Source: an uncultured Eubacteriales bacterium (lineage in GTDB: Bacteria > Bacillota_A > Clostridia > Peptostreptococcales > Anaerovoracaceae). Taken from it: 12,882 bases of DNA. A program made the position numbers and the translations under genes. Positions within the stretch are counted from its first letter, which is position 1. Every line of letters begins with the position of its first letter. Below, one piece after another: positions 9,166 through 12,882 of this stretch. Location: assembly GCA_902790885.1 (NCBI GenBank), contig CADATR010000036.1, positions 1 through 12,882 of the forward strand. The letters are read 5' to 3'. Below the pieces are notes generated by a model. It had not been told where the DNA came from. It saw only the letters and a list, made by a program, of their open reading frames with translations, and did not search any database.

Positions 9166-9178
9166 TCACCCGCTGCTG

Positions 9179-9457
9179 TTACTCTATAGTAGCGAGGATG
9201 TCCTTCTGATTGATGATAGTATATTCAACGCCCTTGTACTTAAGCTCGTTTCCGCCATATCTGCTGAAAATGACGATATCGCCAACCTTGAGCTGCATAG
9301 GCTCTTCTTCTGTGCCAGGGCCGACAGCAAGGACTTCAGCCTGCTGAGGCTTTTCCTTTGCGCTTCCGGAAAGCAGAAGACCTGCTTCTGTCTTCTCTTC
9401 GGCTTCCATTTTCTTTATAACTACTCTTGCTCCGAGCGGTTTGATTCCGATGCTCAT
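9179..9457 (-). CDS. groS: Co-chaperonin GroES (Hsp10)
   Basis: GroES forms the heptameric lid of the GroEL chamber. The 92-residue protein starts MSIGIKPLGARVVIKK, then has the mobile loop EEKTEAGLLLSGSAKEKP (about 20-37) that contacts GroEL, and ends with the usual KYKGVEYTIINQKDILATIE strand region. CCTCCT on the plus strand (9464-9469) is its AGGAGG ribosome binding site, 6 nt from the ATG. It is the first gene of the groES-groEL operon. A consensus-quality promoter followed by a CIRCE element lies directly upstream, so HrcA-mediated heat-shock control is expected. Confidence 0.98.
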   Translation of the reverse strand: MSIGIKPLGARVVIKKMEAEEKTEAGLLLSGSAKEKPQQAEVLAVGPGTEEEPMQLKVGDIVIFSRYGGNELKYKGVEYTIINQKDILATIE

Positions 9458-9484
9458 TTCATGCCTCCTAATCAGTTATATTTG

Positions 9485-9511
9485 TTAGCACTCTGAATGT
9501 ATGAGTGCCAA
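9485..9511 (-). promoter_or_regulatory. CIRCE element (HrcA operator) of groES-groEL
   Basis: TTAGCACTC (9485-9493), 9 nt, then GAGTGCCAA (9503-9511) matches the CIRCE consensus TTAGCACTC-N9-GAGTGCTAA with one mismatch and correct spacing. It lies just downstream of the -10 box, in the transcribed leader of groES. The hrcA gene is not in this window. Confidence 0.95.
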
Positions 9512-9523
9512 TTTCCAAAACCT

Positions 9524-9552
9524 ATTGTACTCACAGAGGAGAATACTGTCAA
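9524..9552 (-). promoter_or_regulatory. Sigma-A promoter of groES-groEL
   Basis: On the minus strand, a perfect TTGACA (complement of 9547-9552), a 17-nt spacer and TACAAT (complement of 9524-9529) place transcription start near 9517, immediately before the CIRCE element. Strength and layout fit a heat-shock operon held down by HrcA. Confidence 0.9.
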
Positions 9553-9556
9553 CACC

Positions 9557-9582
9557 CGAATATGAAGAATTTGACATATTCG
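9557..9582. other. Hairpin between the OGG stop and the groES -35 box
   Basis: CGAATATG (9557-9564) and CATATTCG (9575-9582) form a perfect 8-bp stem with a 10-nt loop, and the flanking CCC/GGG can extend it past a one-base bulge. It ends 5 nt from the groES -35 box. There is no T-run on the minus strand, so it is a weak candidate terminator for the OGG transcript or a 3'-end stabiliser. Confidence 0.5.
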
Positions 9583-9590
9583 CGGGGCTG

Positions 9591-10391
9591 TCAGCTGCGG
9601 CTCCTGTCTCTGTAGTAGTAGAAAAGATACTGCTGGGCGTACCCTGCCAGATCTCCGTATTTTTCAGCCGCGAACGCCTGCATGCCCTTCGTATCCTTAA
9701 GGTCGAAGCCGTACATGTCGTTCATGATCTGCTTCACCCATGTGTCTATCGGGAACGCCGCTGTATCCCTGAGCCCGAACAGCATTATGCAGTTTGCCAC
9801 CTTAGGCCCGATGCCGTGGAACGCCAGCAGCTCTTCGCGGCATTCCGGACATCCCTCTCGCAGATACCTCTCCGCGCTTGCCTTGATGTATCCGCTTCTG
9901 TATCCCAGCCTGAGTCCGGCCAGATCATCGACATCGGCATCTGCCAGAGCTTCAGGCGAAGGAAATGAGAAGAGACTGCTCCCTTCTATCGGCTCCCCGT
10001 ACGCCCTGCATAGGGATTCGATGTTTTTGCGTATCCTCGGGATGTTGTTGTTCTGGGATATTATGAATGAGATTATGGTCTCAAACGGATCCTGATTGAG
10101 TATCCTTATGCCCCGGCCATACTCAGCCGCGGGCTTTATGAGAGGTTCGGACTCCGTCAGCTTTCTTTTGATCTCCCCGTAATCTGTATCCAGGTCAAAG
10201 TAGCGTCTCCAGAATTGTTCATCGCCGCCTGTGGCTTCCACATCAAGGCAGCCGTCCGCGAGACTCACGCGGGCGGCAAAAGCGCCTGCGGCCCCGGTGT
10301 ACGCATCCGGACCGTCAGGCACCCATCTGAAGCACTGTCCGCACTCAAAAGTATGCGTGAGATCTAAATCCTTTACATTTTCAAAAATCAT
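9591..10391 (-). CDS. ogg: 8-oxoguanine DNA glycosylase/AP lyase (OGG1 type)
   Basis: This enzyme excises 8-oxoguanine opposite C and nicks the abasic strand, a base-excision-repair step against oxidative damage. The N-terminal domain shows TFECGQCFRW (14-23), a hallmark of the OGG/AlkA-like fold. SQNNNIPRI (112-120) is the OGG-type Asn-rich loop. The helix-hairpin-helix FHGIGPKVAN holds the catalytic Schiff-base Lys197, and FPIDTWVKQ holds the catalytic Asp216. The 266-residue length fits bacterial OGG proteins such as the characterised Clostridium acetobutylicum enzyme. AAGAGGAAAA precedes the ATG. The gene starts 13 nt after the stop of the P-loop/Asp23-like gene on the same strand, so the two are probably co-transcribed; it ends before the groES promoter. 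Confidence 0.93.
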   Translation of the reverse strand: MIFENVKDLDLTHTFECGQCFRWVPDGPDAYTGAAGAFAARVSLADGCLDVEATGGDEQFWRRYFDLDTDYGEIKRKLTESEPLIKPAAEYGRGIRILNQDPFETIISFIISQNNNIPRIRKNIESLCRAYGEPIEGSSLFSFPSPEALADADVDDLAGLRLGYRSGYIKASAERYLREGCPECREELLAFHGIGPKVANCIMLFGLRDTAAFPIDTWVKQIMNDMYGFDLKDTKGMQAFAAEKYGDLAGYAQQYLFYYYRDRSRS

Positions 10392-10404
10392 TTTTCCTCT
10401 TTTG

Positions 10405-11274
10405 TCAGTGGAGCTTTCTGGAGAGCATCTCCTCCCTGTCCCTGACCATGTCTCTTATCCTCACATTTACGCTGTCTATGGTAAAAGCCGTCATGGTGGA
10501 AAGCGCACCGTAGACATCCTGCTGCAGATCAAGGCACTTGTCTATCGACTCAGGATCGCGCACGGCCATCACATCTATGGTGACTGACATGTTGGTCTGC
10601 TTTCCGTTGTTCATCCTGTCCACAACGACAAGGTGCGATTCATACGCCTCCGCTGCGATCTTGATGATATCCCTTATGACCTGCTCGCTTATGGTAAAGC
10701 TTCCGAAATAGCTGAACGTAGGCCTTACCACGGTGCGGTCATTAGGGCCGTCATCCACCTGTTTCTCGTCGTGCACGGCATTCCCCCGCGCCTTGTGTAT
10801 GAACTGCTTGATAGGATCCATGAAATAGCCCGCAAAGTCACGTCTGAGCTGGCCGGAAGGCGCCGGTATTACATGCTCGCCTTCATCGATCCGGTAATGC
10901 GCGGCAATCTTGCGCTCCTCTTCAGTCGTCACATCTTCTATATATATTCGTTCTTCCGGATGAGGCAGCCCAAGTTGCTCAGCTACCAGGTCTGTCATCC
11001 TGTCCGATGTTCCGATTATCATGAGCGCCTGCGGATCACATCTTTCGATGGCAGCCTTCACAGCTTCTCTGTGATCTTCATAATTGAAGAGCGCCGTCCT
11101 CATCGCGGCGGCCTTTGAAGCGCATTTTTTTGCCGAGCTTCCGGCAACTATCTGACCTTTATAGATCAGCAGGCCGTCGTCGATAATGGCATCGAAGCCC
11201 CGCCTCTGCGCCAGCGCAGTTGCCTGGAAGCTCTTTCCCGTTCCGCTTTTTCCTGTAAATGAAACTACCTTCAT
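10405..11274 (-). CDS. P-loop NTPase with C-terminal Asp23-like domain
   Basis: I do not recognise a named gene. The 289-residue protein starts with a Walker A motif, FTGKSGTGKS (6-15). It continues with IIDDGLLIYKG (30-40), a kinase-like segment LMIIGTSDRM (84-93) and ERIYIEDVTTEEER (108-121), the kind of region seen in small nucleotide kinases. The C-terminal part (about 181-275), with SYFGSFTISEQVIRDIIKIA, NMSVTIDVMAV and DSVNVRIRDMV, resembles the Asp23/Gls24 alkaline-shock domain by pattern of strands and the repeated V-x-V/I-x-V. No transmembrane segment or signal peptide is seen. The ribosome binding site is weak (AAAGG, about 10 nt upstream). It is followed by ogg after 13 nt, in a likely operon, and divergent from a ferredoxin gene. 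Role unknown; Asp23 proteins are often tied to envelope stress, but this is only context. Confidence 0.75.
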   Translation of the reverse strand: MKVVSFTGKSGTGKSFQATALAQRRGFDAIIDDGLLIYKGQIVAGSSAKKCASKAAAMRTALFNYEDHREAVKAAIERCDPQALMIIGTSDRMTDLVAEQLGLPHPEERIYIEDVTTEEERKIAAHYRIDEGEHVIPAPSGQLRRDFAGYFMDPIKQFIHKARGNAVHDEKQVDDGPNDRTVVRPTFSYFGSFTISEQVIRDIIKIAAEAYESHLVVVDRMNNGKQTNMSVTIDVMAVRDPESIDKCLDLQQDVYGALSTMTAFTIDSVNVRIRDMVRDREEMLSRKLH

Positions 11275-11379
11275 AGATCTGAAACCTTTAATTCCTAAGT
11301 CTTAAGCCTTTAGCTCATAAGCCCGAATCCCTTAATTCCCACCGCTTTGGTAGGATTGTACTATTTTGTTTTTTTGTTA

Positions 11380-11408
11380 TTTACAAGCTTCAATCGTGGT
11401 GTTATACT
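11380..11408 (+). promoter_or_regulatory. Sigma-A promoter of the ferredoxin gene
   Basis: TTTACA (11380-11385), 17 nt, TATACT (11403-11408): close to consensus at ideal spacing. Transcription would begin near 11415, giving a 35-nt leader ending in AAGGAGG. A short dyad TTGTtatttACAA (11375-11387) overlaps the -35 box. Confidence 0.8.
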
Positions 11409-11449
11409 CATCGTGTAGTAGATATAGTTATAACCAAGGAGGTAAAGAA

Positions 11450-11617
11450 ATGGCTTTTAAGATCACTGACGACTGCATCGGCTGCGGAGTTTGCGCTGGT
11501 AACTGCCCTGTAGAGGCAATCACAGAGGGAACACCTTATGTTATCGACGAAAGCGCTTGCATCGATTGCGGAGCTTGCGCTGCTAACTGCCCTGTAGGAG
11601 CTCCTGTAGAGGCATAA
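11450..11617 (+). CDS. Ferredoxin, 2[4Fe-4S] clostridial type
   Basis: A 55-residue low-potential electron carrier for anaerobic metabolism. Two full cluster motifs are visible: C9-x2-C12-x2-C15-x3-C19-P and C37-x2-C40-x2-C43-x3-C47-P, giving two [4Fe-4S] clusters with the classic internal duplication. The frame is open further upstream (to 11366), but AAGGAGG 8 nt before ATG 11450 and the family-typical start MAFKITDDC set the start here. It is a single-gene unit with its own strong promoter and its own terminator. Use of GCT and TGC codons is notably uniform, as in highly expressed genes. It converges on rex, whose product senses NADH/NAD+. Confidence 0.97.
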   Translation: MAFKITDDCIGCGVCAGNCPVEAITEGTPYVIDESACIDCGACAANCPVGAPVEA

Positions 11618-11636
11618 GCGGTCATCAATAATGATC

Positions 11637-11669
11637 AAAATCCCGCAGCGAAAGCTACGGGATTTTTTT
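11637..11669. terminator. Terminator between ferredoxin and rex (bidirectional)
   Basis: AAAATCCCGCAGC (11637-11649), GAAA tetraloop, GCTACGGGATTTT (11654-11666), with one C-A mismatch, followed by seven Ts (11663-11669) on the plus strand. The minus strand reads four Ts after the stem, enough for weaker stopping of acpP-rex. Confidence 0.92.
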
Positions 11670-11687
11670 ACTGATCTTTTTCAGACA

Positions 11688-12329
11688 TCAGTCATTGTTT
11701 TCATTCATTCTCTTGATCATGAACGAAAGAGCGTGAAGGCTGTCCGAAAGATGTACCGACTCGAGAGCGATGCCCTCAGGTATCTCAAGATCGATAGGCG
11801 CGAAATTCCAGATGCCTTTTACGCCTCCCGAAACGAGCGAGTCCGCCACCTTCTGCGCGTTTTCCCTGTTTACGCAAATAATGCCGATATCGATTTTTTC
11901 CCTCTTGCAGTACTCCTCAAGATCGGCGCTGTCCATTACCTCAACGTCGTTGATGACATTGCCGACTATCCTCGGGTTCGCGTCGAAGAGTCCGATGATG
12001 TTGAACCCGATCTTGTAATAATAGGTGTAATTGGTGATGGCCTGTCCGAGATTACCTACTCCGACGACAACCGTCTTGTATTCTCTGTCCAGTCCGAGTA
12101 TCCTGTTGATCTCTTTATATAACCTGTCGACCTCGTAGCCATATCCCTGCTGACCGAACTCACCGAAAGTGTTGAGATCCTGCCTGATCTGGGAAGCAGT
12201 ATATCCGATCATCTCACTGAGCTCGTTAGAGGATATCTTTTTGATGCCTTTTGTCTGAAGATATCCGAGATACCTTCTGTAGCGAGGGAGCCGGCGGATG
12301 ATCGCGTTTGAAACTTTCATCTTGCCCAT
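11688..12329 (-). CDS. rex: Redox-sensing transcriptional repressor Rex
   Basis: Rex represses fermentation and energy genes when NADH is low and leaves DNA when NADH binds. The 213-residue protein has the winged-helix N-terminus, SNAIIRRLPRYRRYLGYL (7-24) and YTASQIRQDLNTFGEFG (43-59), then the NAD-binding Rossmann fold with GVGNLG (90-95) and the acidic FDANP (115-119). It ends in the swapped C-terminal helix HALSFMIKRMNE. A GAGGTG 4 nt before ATG 12329 supports this start over the Met four codons in. It lies 14 nt after acpP and is probably in one transcript with it. I see no full Rex operator of the TTGTTAAnnnnTTAACAA type in the window, but an imperfect one lies upstream of the acpP promoter. 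Confidence 0.97.
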   Translation of the reverse strand: MGKMKVSNAIIRRLPRYRRYLGYLQTKGIKKISSNELSEMIGYTASQIRQDLNTFGEFGQQGYGYEVDRLYKEINRILGLDREYKTVVVGVGNLGQAITNYTYYYKIGFNIIGLFDANPRIVGNVINDVEVMDSADLEEYCKREKIDIGIICVNRENAQKVADSLVSGGVKGIWNFAPIDLEIPEGIALESVHLSDSLHALSFMIKRMNENND

Positions 12330-12343
12330 GGCACACCTCGTTT

Positions 12344-12571
12344 TTATTTATTTTCGTCAACGTATTTGACGATATCGCCGACCTTTGTGAAGTTCTCAGC
12401 AACATCATCAGGTATCTCTATTCCATACTCATCCTCTACGCCGAGGATGATCTCAACAGCATCGAGTGAGTCCGCCTCGAGATCCTTCATGAAGTCTGTA
12501 TCCATTGTTACCTGCGAAGGATCCACATCAAGCTGCTCTACGATAAGTGCCTGTATTTTGTCAAAAGTCAT
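12344..12571 (-). CDS. acpP: Acyl carrier protein
   Basis: ACP carries growing acyl chains on a 4'-phosphopantetheine arm during fatty acid synthesis. The 75-residue length is normal. The attachment serine is Ser35 in the DSL motif (LEADSLDAVEII), followed by the acidic recognition helix, EDEYGIEIPDD. AAGGAG lies about 8 nt before the ATG. A consensus-like promoter sits 45-75 nt upstream, and rex follows 14 nt after the stop. No other fatty-acid genes are visible here, so this ACP stands apart from a fab cluster, at least on the sides that can be seen. Confidence 0.96.
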   Translation of the reverse strand: MTFDKIQALIVEQLDVDPSQVTMDTDFMKDLEADSLDAVEIILGVEDEYGIEIPDDVAENFTKVGDIVKYVDENK

Positions 12572-12618
12572 AGTTTTATCTCCTTATACTGAATAGTCAT
12601 TCCATAGAATATATCAAT

Positions 12619-12648
12619 ATTATAGACTACGCTGGTTTACCATTTCAA
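12619..12648 (-). promoter_or_regulatory. Sigma-A promoter of acpP-rex
   Basis: On the minus strand TTGAAA (complement of 12643-12648), 18-nt spacer, perfect TATAAT (complement of 12619-12624). An inverted repeat CTACGC (12627-12632) / GCGTAG (12655-12660) brackets the -35 box and could be an operator. Confidence 0.75.
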
Positions 12649-12701
12649 CGACTTGCGTAGAATTTTTAACAAAATTGTACATTTTTTTCACAAAGAGAAA
12701 T

Positions 12702-12882
12702 CTACTGAAGCTCCATCCATTCGTCATAGAGTTTTGTGACCTCCTCCTCGAGTTCGGCCATTTTTGAGGCCTTGTCGTGCATCCATGCCGGATCGGAGGC
12801 ATTCTCAGGGAGCGACATCTCATCCTGGATGTCAGCCAGCTCCGTTTCTATCTCATGTATCCTGTTTTCGACGCTTTCAGCC
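12702..12882 (-). CDS. ABC-F family ATPase, C-terminal end (truncated by window edge)
   Basis: About 59 codons and a TAG stop are visible. The translation reads AESVENRIHEIETELADIQ, then DEMSLPENASDPAWMHDKA, then a coiled coil ending KLYDEWMELQ. This Glu/Leu-rich helical hairpin with MxxPENASDP is the C-terminal tail of ABC-F proteins such as the Uup/YdiF group, which are soluble twin-ATPase proteins acting on ribosomes. The ATPase domains lie outside the window, so the subgroup cannot be assigned. No hairpin terminator is visible after the stop, so its transcript may run into acpP-rex, which also has its own promoter. Confidence 0.8.
   Translation of the reverse strand, partial: AESVENRIHEIETELADIQDEMSLPENASDPAWMHDKASKMAELEEEVTKLYDEWMELQ

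Noticed and set aside
12620..12823. 67-residue minus-strand frame near the right end
   Set aside because: It runs through the acpP promoter and overlaps the ABC-F C-terminus in another frame. The frame ending at 12702 gives a clear ABC-F coiled coil, so this one is a shadow.

Overview
This is an ordinary-looking chromosomal window from a low- to mid-GC anaerobic Firmicute, most likely class Clostridia. The grounds are: CIRCE-controlled groES-groEL, a Rex NADH-sensing repressor, a short 2[4Fe-4S] ferredoxin, a clostridial-type OGG glycosylase, strong GGAGG ribosome binding sites and sigma-A-type promoters. I see no phage, transposon, CRISPR array, rRNA or tRNA. I cannot name a genus.

Layout. 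At the left edge (+ strand) lie the C-terminal part of a LexA-type S24 repressor, a small putative zinc-ribbon ORF, and metA (homoserine O-acyltransferase), closed by a terminator shared with a convergent MATE transporter. Next, on the minus strand, come guaB (IMP dehydrogenase) and guaA (GMP synthetase, ATP-pyrophosphatase part only), ending at a perfect 14-bp-stem terminator. A second MATE transporter is divergent from guaB. It converges on groES-groEL (minus strand), whose 3' region holds a run of hairpins. Upstream of groES on the minus strand are an OGG-type DNA glycosylase and a P-loop protein with an Asp23-like C-terminal domain. A short ferredoxin gene (+) then converges on an acpP-rex operon (minus). 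The window ends inside the C-terminus of an ABC-F ATPase.

How the genes work together. guaB and guaA together take IMP to XMP to GMP, but this GuaA lacks its glutamine amidotransferase domain, so a separate partner or free ammonia is needed. The IMPDH resembles the Tritrichomonas foetus enzyme far more than typical bacterial IMPDHs. MetA carries Glu111, which predicts acetyl-CoA use. groES-groEL is under HrcA/CIRCE control. rex is co-transcribed with acpP and sits next to a ferredoxin, linking redox sensing to lipid synthesis and electron transfer by position.

The items most worth a second look are the single-domain GuaA, the protist-like IMPDH, the P-loop/Asp23 fusion, the zinc-ribbon ORF overlapping metA, and the palindrome-rich guaB/MATE intergenic region. 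Nothing here is convincingly a new biological system.
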